DNA from: an uncultured Lachnospiraceae bacterium
GTDB taxonomy: Bacteria; Bacillota; Clostridia; Lachnospirales; Lachnospiraceae
Direction: 5' to 3'
NCBI GenBank assembly: GCA_902796045.1
Contig: CADBNQ010000309.1
Location: 1 to 7,545 of the forward strand
DNA: 7,545 bases
Part shown: piece by piece, positions 1 through 6,876 of the stretch
Layout: the number at the start of each line of letters is the position of its first letter
Numbering within the stretch: position 1 is the first letter of the stretch
Notes under the pieces: generated by a model
Databases searched by the model: none
Seen by the model: the letters and a program-made list of their open reading frames with translations, nothing else
What the model was told of the DNA's origin: nothing
Translations under genes and position numbers: made by a program

Positions 1-338
1 TCATGATGATGTTCATGGTCATGGTCATGATGATGCTCATGCTCATGGTCGTGATCATGGCTGTGTCCATGCTCATGAGTATGAGACGATGCTGTCCTGC
101 TGCTTCCTGATCTTCTGCGGTTACGTTCCACAACAACCACATCAGGTTCAATAGCAGTGATGGTCTCCTGGATCTTTGGCAGGAGCGCATCGGGATCCTC
201 GGCGGAGAATCGCAGCTGCTCTGTAGCGTAAGTCACAGAAACATCTGACAGCTCAGGCATTTTACTAAGCTTATTTTCAATCTTGGCCGCGCAGTTGGCG
301 CAGTCAAGTCCTTCAAGAATACAAACTTTTCTCTGCAT
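1..338 (-). CDS. N-terminal part of a heavy-metal transporting P-type ATPase (Zn/Cd/Co efflux type), truncated by the window edge
   Basis: The first 112 residues are visible and the frame is open to the window edge. Residues 3-70 form a heavy-metal-associated (HMA) domain with the metal-binding motif LDCANCA (Cys13, Cys16), the form typical of Zn/Cd ATPases of the CadA/ZntA group. Residues 71-85 are a basic/serine linker. From residue 86 to the edge the chain is almost only His alternating with Asp/Glu, with 16 His in 27 residues. In this family such a stretch lies between the HMA domain and the first membrane helix and is thought to bind zinc. The ATG start is supported by an AAGGAAG ribosome binding site about 7 nt upstream. 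It lies 40 nt downstream of an ArsR-family zinc-sensor gene on the same strand, as expected for an efflux operon. The membrane and catalytic domains (CPC, DKTG) are outside the window, so a His-rich metal-binding protein of another kind is not formally excluded. Confidence 0.82.
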   Translation of the reverse strand, partial: MQRKVCILEGLDCANCAAKIENKLSKMPELSDVSVTYATEQLRFSAEDPDALLPKIQETITAIEPDVVVVERNRRRSGSSRTASSHTHEHGHSHDHDHEHEHHHDHDHEHHH

Positions 339-368
339 ACCTATCTTCCTTCTTTCTTAGAGTGAGTT

Positions 369-384
369 AATCACTCAATCACTC
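369..384. repeat. Tandem 8-bp repeat next to a short palindrome between the repressor and the ATPase gene
   Basis: The 8-mer AATCACTC occurs twice head to tail on the plus strand. It overlaps the stop codon and the last codon of the ArsR-family gene. The left copy also forms a 6-bp inverted repeat, GAGTGA (360-365) with TCACTC (371-376), around GTTAA. The hairpin would be weak. It could be a minor regulatory or translational-coupling element, or chance; it does not resemble the operator upstream of the repressor. Confidence 0.35.
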
Positions 385-738
385 ATCTACATGTGTCATA
401 TGAATCAGGGCTTCCTCGATGATATCTACAATATGCTGGTCGTCGAGAGAATAAAAGATGTTTTTCCCTGCTCTCCTGGCCCGGACCTGATGATTATTGC
501 GCATCATGGCCAGCTGATGGGAGACTGCTGATTTGGTCATGTCCAAAAGTACAGAGATATCTCCCGCGCACATTTCTTTCTCCTTTAAAGCGAAGAGGAT
601 ACGCATCCTCGTGTAATCCCCCAGGACTTTAAAGAAAGAGGAAACCTTTTCAATCGATTTGTTGTCAGGCATCTTAGTTCGTACCTCTTCTATCACATCA
701 GGATAAAAAGCGGCAGTGTCACTCACCGTTGTTTCCAT
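379..738 (-). CDS. ArsR/SmtB-family metal-sensing repressor, CzrA-like zinc sensor
   Basis: This 119-residue winged-helix repressor is a normal length for the family. Residues about 28-52 match the ArsR helix region (FFKVLGDYTRMRIL). Residues 55-79 carry the helix-turn-helix, with SAVSHQL as recognition-helix start, and residues 84-98 form the wing (VRARRAGKNIFYSL). The C-terminal helix has D100-x-H102-x10-H113-xx-H116. This spacing is that of the alpha-5 inter-subunit zinc site of SmtB and CzrA, and a terminal His rather than Glu is the CzrA form. The alpha-3 cysteine box of CadC (ELCVCD) is reduced to a single Cys57 (MCAGD), so a Cd/Pb-type thiolate site is unlikely. Inference: it senses Zn(II) (possibly Co(II)), leaves the DNA when metal-loaded, and controls itself and the downstream ATPase gene. 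The ATG start is supported by an AAGAAGGA ribosome binding site about 8 nt upstream. Confidence 0.93.
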   Translation of the reverse strand: METTVSDTAAFYPDVIEEVRTKMPDNKSIEKVSSFFKVLGDYTRMRILFALKEKEMCAGDISVLLDMTKSAVSHQLAMMRNNHQVRARRAGKNIFYSLDDQHIVDIIEEALIHMTHVDE

Positions 739-775
739 AATCCATCCTTCTTTAAAAGTATATAATCAGTTGCAT

Positions 776-795
776 AATTGAGCAATCGTTCAATT
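776..795 (-). promoter_or_regulatory. Probable ArsR/SmtB-type operator
   Basis: A 20-bp imperfect palindrome has arms AATTGA and TCAATT around 8 nt. The core at 779-792 reads TGAGCA-AT-CGTTCA, close to the TGAACA-N2-TGTTCA pattern known for SmtB/CzrA-class repressors (one difference per half). It begins about 11 bp downstream of the -10 box, so a bound repressor would cover roughly +5 to +25 and block transcription of the repressor and ATPase genes. The position just ahead of an ArsR-family gene supports the call. Confidence 0.78.
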
Positions 796-806
796 GATTC
801 GTTCCT

Positions 807-835
807 ATCATACACTAACTTAGATGGATTGTCAA
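807..835 (-). promoter_or_regulatory. Sigma-A promoter of the repressor/metal-ATPase operon
   Basis: On the minus strand a perfect -35 box TTGACA (830-835) is separated by exactly 17 nt (813-829) from the -10 box TATGAT (807-812), which differs from consensus at one base. The start site is predicted near position 800, immediately upstream of the palindromic operator. The -35 box begins 5 nt after the stop codon of the MATE gene. Confidence 0.88.
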
Positions 836-840
836 GTCTT

Positions 841-2190
841 CTAGAATAACTTGCGGATCTTTTCCGGCATGATCTTTCGGTAGGCAATCATCAGCAAAAC
901 CATGGCACAGGTCCATGAGACCGGGTAGGCGAAGGCGACTCCTTTCACACTGTGGAATTGATGCATCATCGTGAACAAGGTGATGACCCTGACACCGCAA
1001 TAACTGAAAATGATGATGATCATAGGATAGACAGCCTTGCCAAAGCTTCGCATGTTGCTGCTCAGGATCTCTATAATGGTACACATGAAATAGAGCGGAT
1101 AGATGATCCGCATCTCCTGAGTAGTCAAAGCTGCGACCTGAGGATCTTTTGTAAAGACACCTACAATGACAGGGGCCAGAAGGATCAGCAGCATGGCTTC
1201 ACAGAACGTAAAGGCCGCTCCTCCGATCATGGTAAAGCGATTGCCCTTTATGATCCTGTCCCACTCTCCTGCGCCATAGTTCTGACTGACAAAGGATACA
1301 GAAGCCTGTCCAAGTGACAGCAGGGGCAGCCAGAGCATGTTTTCTGCTTTAAAAAACACTGTAAAGGAAGCAATTTCCTTTACGCCAAGGGTGTTGATCT
1401 GGCTCTGGATGACGATATTTGAAAATGTGATGATCGTCGATTGGATACCTGATGGCACCCCCACTTTCAGTACTGTGATCAGCTCTTTTACATCAAATAC
1501 CCTGGAAAAGAGCTCCAGCCTGTAAGGTGTTTTCTGGCAGACCAGATAGGCAATAACACAGACTGCGGCAAATGTCTGTGAAATGACTGTAGCTATTGCA
1601 GTACCCTCCACCCCCATCTTCAGCCAGGCAATAAAGAAATAGTCAGCCCCAATATTGAGGATACCGCCGGTCAGCTGAAAAAGCATGGGGGTTCTGGAAT
1701 CTCCCATGGCTCGGATCACACCGCTCAACAGATTATAGAGGACCACAGAAGCCATGCTCAGAACATAGATTCTAAGATAACGGATAGCCAGGGCAAATAT
1801 CTGTTCCGGTGTACCCATTAATTTTAGAAAGACTGGTGCCAGAAGTTCTGCAAAGATTACCAGCATGATTCCGCCGACCAGGCCTGCCAGGAAAATCGTG
1901 TGAATCAGACGTTTCAGTCTGCTGTGATCCCTGGCCCCGAAATATCTGGCCGTGATGACATTGGTTCCCACTGCCATGCCGTTTAAAAAACCGACCATGC
2001 AGGTGATCAGGAGGTCGCTGGCACCGATGGAGGCGGCAGATTCCGTCCCGAGAAACTGTCCTACAAAGATCAGATCGACTGTACTGTAGAGAAGCTGGAT
2101 CAGGCTGCTGCCAAGGAGAGGCAGGGCAAAGAGGATAATCTTGGTCCCTATACTGCCTCTTGTCAGATCTCGCCGGGAATCATTATTCAC
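841..2190 (-). CDS. MATE-family multidrug/cation antiporter
   Basis: This 449-residue integral membrane protein has the length and the about 12 hydrophobic helices of the MATE (NorM/DinF-like) superfamily, built as two similar halves. Recognisable motifs are ALPLLGSSLIQLLYSTVD near residues 22-39, with Asp39 in helix 1 at the place of the conserved cation-coupling Asp of NorM; IRAMGDSRTPM at 159-169; GVPSGIQS at 244-251; SFVSQNYGAG at 299-308; and the second-half counterpart MRSFGKAVYP at 380-389. MATE proteins export cationic drugs or metabolites in exchange for Na+ or H+; the substrate here is unknown. The start is GTG, with AGAGGT at 2196-2201 ending 5 nt before it; the next in-frame Met (residue 65) would remove the first helices. 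The gene follows the deacylase gene by only 16 nt, so the two are probably cotranscribed. No terminator is visible after the stop codon, and the next promoter starts 5 nt later. Confidence 0.93.
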   Translation of the reverse strand: MNNDSRRDLTRGSIGTKIILFALPLLGSSLIQLLYSTVDLIFVGQFLGTESAASIGASDLLITCMVGFLNGMAVGTNVITARYFGARDHSRLKRLIHTIFLAGLVGGIMLVIFAELLAPVFLKLMGTPEQIFALAIRYLRIYVLSMASVVLYNLLSGVIRAMGDSRTPMLFQLTGGILNIGADYFFIAWLKMGVEGTAIATVISQTFAAVCVIAYLVCQKTPYRLELFSRVFDVKELITVLKVGVPSGIQSTIITFSNIVIQSQINTLGVKEIASFTVFFKAENMLWLPLLSLGQASVSFVSQNYGAGEWDRIIKGNRFTMIGGAAFTFCEAMLLILLAPVIVGVFTKDPQVAALTTQEMRIIYPLYFMCTIIEILSSNMRSFGKAVYPMIIIIFSYCGVRVITLFTMMHQFHSVKGVAFAYPVSWTCAMVLLMIAYRKIMPEKIRKLF

Positions 2191-2206
2191 TATATACCTC
2201 TTTTCT

Positions 2207-3277
2207 TCAGAACAGATGGTTCAGACCATCCAGACTCAGACTGGATATGGCGTCGTGTGCTTCGAGAACTTCCTCCAGATCCTGGTCTTCTTCATGCTCA
2301 TGCTCTGCACATCCCGAATAATGACCATAGGCGACAAGGGGAGTATCTTCAGGGACAGAGTAGGAAACTGTCTGGTAAAGGATGATGGCTGGTTCATCCA
2401 GGCGGATTTCCTCTATGATATTTCCGAAATGGTCCTTCATGACACCAATCAACTCACCTGCAGCTACAACCTGGCCCGCTCTCTTCTGAGGGAACCAGCA
2501 TCCTCCTCTTGGAGCGTCGATATAATGGGCATGAGGCATATGACGGGGTATCTGGTTCTGGCGGTCATTTAAGAAACGTGAGGAATCCAGACTGCCGATG
2601 GAACGTAGGATATTCCTTACGTCTTTCTGGGAGGAAAAGACTTCCTCGGGAGTCCAGAGACCAAAACAGCCTCTCTCCAGGAGGACTGACGGGATCCCAA
2701 GGATGCCGGCCCGGTTATAGGCACCCCCCTGTTTGCTGTGAGAAATGATATAATAGGGAACATCAGCAGCTTTGGCCATCTCCACAGACCTGTCTGTCGT
2801 CTCCTGGTCCCCATTGCCCACACAATAGATGAAGGGAGCCAGGTCTTCAAACCAGTCCCCGTTGTGGACGTCTATGTAATAGTCGATGATAGAAAAGAGC
2901 TCTTTCTCCATAAAGTAAGCGAGCTTGTCCGTGTAGGTACCATCGGGATTGCCCGGGAAGACTCTGTTCAGGTTCTTTCCGTCGGCGGCAGATACACTGA
3001 CTGTCCTGGCCTTGAAACCATTTACATTGACCAGATGGATCATGATCAGGATCCCTCTGATGTCTGAAGGCTCCAGCATCCGGCCGAGGCCGGTGACACA
3101 TTCTATGCCCACATATTCTGCATTATGGATACCGCCGTCCACCAGAACGGTGGGGCCGTCCTTCTCTCCGTAGATCAGAGTACAGGGCAGCTTATCTTCA
3201 TCAGTAAAGGGAAGGTCCAGATAGCCCTGGATCTTCTGCCCTTTTTCCACTGTCAGGTTGCATAATGTAAAAGACAT
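2207..3277 (-). CDS. Succinylglutamate desuccinylase/aspartoacylase (AstE/AspA)-family zinc hydrolase
   Basis: This 356-residue protein has the zinc carboxypeptidase-like fold of the M14 AstE/AspA family, whose members remove an acyl group from an N-acyl amino acid. The visible active-site set is zinc ligands H51-xx-E54 (GGIHNAEYVG, with Asn where many members have Gly), substrate-binding NLNRVFPG at 102-109, third zinc ligand H138 (YIDVHNGD), and catalytic E201 (SVLLERG). Residues about 255-320 form the usual beta-rich C-terminal domain of the family. No signal peptide is seen, so it should be cytoplasmic. A charged tail after residue 324 contains EHEHEEDQDLEE. ATG start; AGAGGT lies 4-5 nt upstream. 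It lies between an oligopeptide/nickel-type ABC importer and a MATE gene, which suggests it acts on a compound brought in by that importer; the real acyl group and amino acid are unknown. Confidence 0.88.
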   Translation of the reverse strand: MSFTLCNLTVEKGQKIQGYLDLPFTDEDKLPCTLIYGEKDGPTVLVDGGIHNAEYVGIECVTGLGRMLEPSDIRGILIMIHLVNVNGFKARTVSVSAADGKNLNRVFPGNPDGTYTDKLAYFMEKELFSIIDYYIDVHNGDWFEDLAPFIYCVGNGDQETTDRSVEMAKAADVPYYIISHSKQGGAYNRAGILGIPSVLLERGCFGLWTPEEVFSSQKDVRNILRSIGSLDSSRFLNDRQNQIPRHMPHAHYIDAPRGGCWFPQKRAGQVVAAGELIGVMKDHFGNIIEEIRLDEPAIILYQTVSYSVPEDTPLVAYGHYSGCAEHEHEEDQDLEEVLEAHDAISSLSLDGLNHLF

Positions 3278-3323
3278 ATCTACCTCTACTTTCTTGTTCT
3301 AAAAGATTCAGATCAATAAACAA

Positions 3324-3352
3324 TTTATAAAATAATGATTATGGTCTGTCAT
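3324..3352 (-). promoter_or_regulatory. Candidate internal sigma-A promoter for the deacylase-MATE genes
   Basis: On the minus strand, ATGACA (3347-3352, five of six matches to TTGACA) is followed after exactly 17 nt by TATAAA (3324-3329, five of six matches to TATAAT). The -35 box lies inside the last codons of the upstream ATPase gene and the -10 box in a 61-nt AT-rich gap, unusually long within this compact gene series. The predicted leader is about 40 nt. Matches of this quality can occur by chance in AT-rich DNA. Confidence 0.5.
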
Positions 3353-4304
3353 ACTTATGGCAGGCCACCTGATGACCTGGTTCCAGTTCGATCAGCTTAG
3401 GATGATCTTTACAGCACCTGTCAGACTTGCAGTCACAGCGGTCCTGGAAGGGACATCCCGGTGGAACATCCAGAGGACTGGGTGCCTCGGACTCGATACT
3501 TTCTATCTTTTTAGTGAAATCCATATTCAGATCAAATATAGCTCCCAGCAGAGCCTGGGTATAAGGATGCCTGGCATTCTTATCGATCTCATCTCCCGGC
3601 AATACCTCCACGATATTCCCCAGATACATTACTGCGATCTGGTGGGCAAATGACTGGATCAGTCCCAGGTCATGGGCGATAAATCCGATCGTGATATTCT
3701 TTTTCTTCTGAAGGCCGACGATCAGTTCTATGATGGTTTTCTGAACAGATACATCCAGTGCACAGGTTGCTTCATCCATCACGATGATCTCCGGTTCTAG
3801 AGCGATGGCCCTTGCGATGGCCACACGCTGACGCTGGCCGCCGGACATATTGTGCGGATAACGGTCGGCAAATTCTTCAGGCAGGTCCACCATCCTTAGG
3901 AACTCTCTGGCCACCTTATCCTTTTCCGATGCTTTGATCCGATTATAATTCATCAAAGGCTCGCAGATTATATCCCGGACTCTCATCTTGGGATTGAAGG
4001 ACCCTGAAGGGTCTTGGAAGACCATCTGGATATTCTGCCGGTTCTGGCGCAGCTCCTCACCTTTCAGCCTGGTGATATCCCGGCCATGGTAGAGGATCTC
4101 GCCTTCAGTAGGCTTATCCAGAGATACAAGGAAGCGCATAAAGGTACTCTTGCCACAGCCGGATTCTCCCACCAGACCAAGAGTTTTTCCCTTGTACATC
4201 TTGAGGTTTACATCATTGCAGGCCAGAAGAGACCGGCCTCCCGAGGCAGGAAATCTTCTGGTGACATGTCTGGCTTCCAAAATCATTTCATCTTCGTTAA
4301 ACAT
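3339..4304 (-). CDS. Oligopeptide/dipeptide/nickel-type ABC transporter ATPase with C-terminal cysteine motif (DppF/OppF-like)
   Basis: This 321-residue ATPase has Walker A GESGCGKST (46-54), Q-loop Gln97, signature MSGGQRQR (153-160), Walker B IIVMDEA (173-179) and H-loop His211. Just after Walker B it reads DEATCALDVS where the family usually has DEPTSALDVS. The C-terminal oligopeptide-transporter extension ends with C284-x5-C290-x6-C297-x17-C315-H, a motif reported to hold an iron-sulfur cluster in some Opp/Dpp ATPases. It should pair with the ATPase encoded just upstream to power the two permeases at the inner face of the membrane. The ATG at 4302-4304 is chosen because AGGAGG lies 8 nt upstream; a GTG three codons earlier would abut that site. 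Its start overlaps the end of the upstream ATPase gene by 8 nt, implying translational coupling. Confidence 0.94.
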   Translation of the reverse strand: MFNEDEMILEARHVTRRFPASGGRSLLACNDVNLKMYKGKTLGLVGESGCGKSTFMRFLVSLDKPTEGEILYHGRDITRLKGEELRQNRQNIQMVFQDPSGSFNPKMRVRDIICEPLMNYNRIKASEKDKVAREFLRMVDLPEEFADRYPHNMSGGQRQRVAIARAIALEPEIIVMDEATCALDVSVQKTIIELIVGLQKKKNITIGFIAHDLGLIQSFAHQIAVMYLGNIVEVLPGDEIDKNARHPYTQALLGAIFDLNMDFTKKIESIESEAPSPLDVPPGCPFQDRCDCKSDRCCKDHPKLIELEPGHQVACHKYDRP

Positions 4305-5088
4305 AACGTACACCTCCTAAGGACGGAACCGCTTCCAGAAGCATCTTTGTGTAGGGATTATCAGATTGATGCAGAATATAGTCACGGTTCCCATGGTCTT
4401 CTATGACTCCATCTTTCATAACGATCAGATCATCAGACATGTAAGCTGCCACCCCCAGATTGTGGGTGACAATGATGATGCTGGTGCCATACTCATCCTT
4501 AAGGTCCATGAACTGGCGGATGATCTGAGCCTGGGTAGTCACATCAAGGGCACTGGTAGGTTCATCTGCCAGGAGAAGTCTGGGTTCGTAGGTCATTCCC
4601 ATCGCGATGCCGACCCTCTGTCTCATCCCGCCGGACAGCTGAAAAGGATAACTCCTCATAATGTTATCACCACTGGGCAGGCGCATGCGCTCAAGCATTC
4701 TGACAGCCTTGTTCCAGGCATCCTGTTTTGAGATGTCTTTCTCATGGGTACGGATATATTCAACATAGGAAGAACCAATTTTCCTTGTGGGGTTCATCAT
4801 GGCTCCGGAATCCTGAAAGATCATGGAAATCTCTGTCCCCCGGAGCTTCCGCCACTCTTCTGCTGTTTTACTTAAAAGAGAATGCCCGTCAAAAAGGATA
4901 TCTCCCTTTGTGACTGCACCGCCGCCGGCCAGGAGACCGAGGACTGCACGGATCACGGTCGTCTTCCCGCTTCCGGACTCTCCAACGATACTGCATATGG
5001 ATCCCTCTTCCATGGTCAGAGAAAAATCCTTTACGATCAGATTGGATCCGTAGGAGATGTCAGCGTTTTTAATCTCTAATAATGCCAT
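4297..5088 (-). CDS. Oligopeptide/dipeptide/nickel-type ABC transporter ATPase, short form (DppD/NikD-like)
   Basis: This 263-residue ATPase has Walker A GESGSGKT (36-43), Q-loop Gln92, signature LSGGMRQR (151-158), Walker B LLLADEP (171-177) with the PTSALDVT D-loop, and H-loop His209. It ends soon after the NPYTKMLLEA motif (244-253), which marks the beginning of the C-terminal extension in DppD/OppD. The cysteine-rich tail is therefore absent, and the length is closer to NikD (about 255) than to DppD/OppD (about 320-330). It presumably forms a heterodimer with the downstream, longer ATPase. The ATG at 5086-5088 is chosen because AGGAGG (5099-5104) lies 10 nt upstream and the protein then starts with the family's usual LLEIKN strand; a longer frame reaching 5175 would run into the upstream permease gene. 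It starts 16 nt after that gene. Confidence 0.93.
   Translation of the reverse strand: MALLEIKNADISYGSNLIVKDFSLTMEEGSICSIVGESGSGKTTVIRAVLGLLAGGGAVTKGDILFDGHSLLSKTAEEWRKLRGTEISMIFQDSGAMMNPTRKIGSSYVEYIRTHEKDISKQDAWNKAVRMLERMRLPSGDNIMRSYPFQLSGGMRQRVGIAMGMTYEPRLLLADEPTSALDVTTQAQIIRQFMDLKDEYGTSIIIVTHNLGVAAYMSDDLIVMKDGVIEDHGNRDYILHQSDNPYTKMLLEAVPSLGGVRYV
4313..4318 (-). promoter_or_regulatory. Ribosome binding site that fixes the start of the second ATPase gene
   Basis: A perfect AGGAGG on the minus strand lies 8 nt before the ATG at 4302-4304 and inside the end of the upstream ATPase gene. It rules out the GTG at 4311-4313, which overlaps the edge of the site, as the start. Confidence 0.85.
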
Positions 5089-5104
5089 ATCTTCATCCCC
5101 TCCT

Positions 5105-5932
5105 TTACTCAGATTTCGGATCCAGTATATCTCGAAGACTGTCGCCGAGCATATTGAATACAACAACAGTGACAAAGATCGCCAGGCCCGGGAATACCAT
5201 AAGCCATGGAGCAGACTGCATGTAGGCCCGTCCTTCTGAAAGCATCAGGCCCCACTCCGGTGTCGGCGGAACCGCTCCGAATCCAAGAAAGGAAAGGGCA
5301 GCCAGCTCAAGCATCATACTGCCGATGTCGGTCGCCCCTGTGATCACAAGGGTCGGCAGTGCATTGGGAAGCATATACCTGTACAGCATATAAAAGGTCT
5401 TTGAACCTGTCACAATAGCTGCATCCACATAATCTCTGTGTCTGATCTTCATGACAAGACTTCGGGCAAGTCTTGCATATTTGGGCCAGGTTACAAGGGA
5501 TATGGCCAGGACGGCATTCCTTATGCTGGCTCCGAGGATACCGGCTACAGCCAGGGCCAGAACCAGGCCGGGGAAAGCCATCATCATGTCAGCGATACGC
5601 ATGATCACTGCATCCACGATTCCTCCAAAATAACCGGCCAGGATGCCCAGAACCATACCCACGGCAAATACAATAAAGACAATGGAAAAAGAAGCCACCA
5701 GGGAGGTTCTCGCCCCATAGATGACTCTGGCATAGATGTCCCTTCCCATCTTGTCAGTTCCGAACGGATGGCCGGGACCGGGCGGTTTAATAGCCTGTCC
5801 GAGATCTCCTACAGTCGGATCCACACCTCTGGACACCACCGGGGCAAAAATCGCTGCTAAGATGATCAGAAGAGCCAGAACAGCAAAGATTGTAAAGGTT
5901 TTATTTTTCAAAAAGATATTCTGTTTTTTCAT
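5105..5932 (-). CDS. Oligopeptide/dipeptide/nickel-type ABC transporter permease (DppC/NikC-like)
   Basis: This 275-residue inner-membrane permease has the DppC/NikC layout: a short cytoplasmic N-terminus, first helix at about 13-33, the family motif HPFGTDKMGRDIYARV (55-70) followed by GARTSL, and then the BPD_transp_1 domain with about five more helices. The EAA-type cytoplasmic loop that contacts the ATPases is at about 166-190 (RDYVDAAIVTG...RYMLPN). The motif LSFLGFG with PPTPEWG (213-228) and the ending LRDILDP are also typical. The ATG at 5930-5932 is preferred because AAGGGG (5941-5946) lies 8 nt upstream; a GTG at 5939-5941 would form a GTGA overlap with the previous gene but has no room for its ribosome binding site. 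The upstream permease gene ends 5 nt before this start. It pairs with that permease to form the channel. Confidence 0.94.
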   Translation of the reverse strand: MKKQNIFLKNKTFTIFAVLALLIILAAIFAPVVSRGVDPTVGDLGQAIKPPGPGHPFGTDKMGRDIYARVIYGARTSLVASFSIVFIVFAVGMVLGILAGYFGGIVDAVIMRIADMMMAFPGLVLALAVAGILGASIRNAVLAISLVTWPKYARLARSLVMKIRHRDYVDAAIVTGSKTFYMLYRYMLPNALPTLVITGATDIGSMMLELAALSFLGFGAVPPTPEWGLMLSEGRAYMQSAPWLMVFPGLAIFVTVVVFNMLGDSLRDILDPKSE

Positions 5933-5937
5933 AAATA

Positions 5938-6876
5938 TCACCCCTTCAATCTCATACGCGGATCAACTAAATAGTAGGACAGGTCAACGAAAAGATTAAC
6001 AACCATATAGATCAGAGCAATCCATAATACATAGCCCTGGATCAGGTAGTAATCGCAGGAAGTAATCGCTGAAACTGCCAGGTTTCCAAGTCCGGGATAG
6101 GAGAAAATAACTTCCACCACGGCAGTTCCGCCAAGCAGAGAGCCTATGGACAGGCCAAGCATGGTGATCAGGGGAAGCAGAGAGTTTGGGAATACGTTGA
6201 ACCACAGGACTCTCCAGAATTTCACACCTCTGGCCAGAGCACCTGTGACATAATCCGAAGACAGCTCTTCCAGTACGGCAGTCCTGACCTGCCTGGTATA
6301 TTTTGATGACATGGCAATGGCCAGTGTCAGTGAAGGAAGTACCATGCTCTTGAAATCCCCCCCTGAGGAGATGACAGGAAAAATACGCAGTTTCACACAG
6401 AAAACAAGCATCAGAAGCAGGCCCACCCAGAAATTAGGAAGGGAAACTCCCAGAAAAGTAATACCCCTGACCAGATAGTCAATCCAGGAATCTTTGTAGA
6501 CTGCCGAAAGCATTCCCAGAGGCACTGCCATGATCAGCATAAGGATCACCGAAAAAATGGTGAGCTTTAAAGTCGGCCATAATCGCTCTGCCAGGAGGGT
6601 GGCCACCGGTTTCCTCAGCATATAGGAAGTACCGAAATCCCCCTTAAGACAATTCGATACCCAGCGGAAATACTGTGTAAAGAAGGGATCATTCAGTCCC
6701 ATCTCACTTCGTATGGTCTGGATGGCCTCCTCGGTAGGCATGGTTCCTGATGCCGTCAGCATATGTCTGACCGGATCTCCCGGAGAGACATATGTCAGAA
6801 GAAAAGTAAAAAAACTGATGCCGATCAGAACAATCACAATCTGGAGCAGTCTGGAGATGAATTGTTTTTTACTCAA
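5938..6876 (-). CDS. Oligopeptide/dipeptide/nickel-type ABC transporter permease (DppB/NikB-like)
   Basis: This 312-residue inner-membrane permease is of normal length for DppB/NikB. The first helix (about 10-30) is followed by SPGDPVR (31-37), typical of the family. GDFGTSYMLRKPV (79-91) is the usual motif before the core BPD_transp_1 domain. The EAA loop lies at about 207-231 (SDYVTGALARG...NVFPN), then EVIFSYPGLG (255-264) and the ending DPRMRL (305-310). The start codon is TTG, with AGGAGA (6883-6888) 6 nt upstream; the next in-frame Met (residue 39) would cut off the first helix. It follows the solute-binding protein gene after 155 nt that contain a strong hairpin. Confidence 0.94.
   Translation of the reverse strand: MSKKQFISRLLQIVIVLIGISFFTFLLTYVSPGDPVRHMLTASGTMPTEEAIQTIRSEMGLNDPFFTQYFRWVSNCLKGDFGTSYMLRKPVATLLAERLWPTLKLTIFSVILMLIMAVPLGMLSAVYKDSWIDYLVRGITFLGVSLPNFWVGLLLMLVFCVKLRIFPVISSGGDFKSMVLPSLTLAIAMSSKYTRQVRTAVLEELSSDYVTGALARGVKFWRVLWFNVFPNSLLPLITMLGLSIGSLLGGTAVVEVIFSYPGLGNLAVSAITSCDYYLIQGYVLWIALIYMVVNLFVDLSYYLVDPRMRLKG

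Noticed and set aside
1..83. CAT-rich repeated DNA at the window start as a CRISPR-like or satellite array
   Set aside because: It is in frame and encodes the His-rich linker of the metal ATPase; there are no equal repeats with unique spacers.
952..1317. Open frame of 121 codons on the plus strand inside the MATE gene
   Set aside because: It is antisense to a clear membrane protein, has no recognisable motif and no good ribosome binding site.
2141..2572. Open frame of 143 codons on the plus strand across the deacylase/MATE junction
   Set aside because: It lies opposite two well-supported genes and shows no family features.
4014..4406. Open frame of 130 codons on the plus strand opposite the two ATPase genes
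   Set aside because: It is a shadow of the ATPase coding sequence; no domain or start signal supports it.
5939..5941. GTG start for the second permease, giving a GTGA stop-start overlap
   Set aside because: The AAGGGG site abuts this GTG and leaves no spacer, whereas the ATG 9 nt downstream is spaced by 8 nt.
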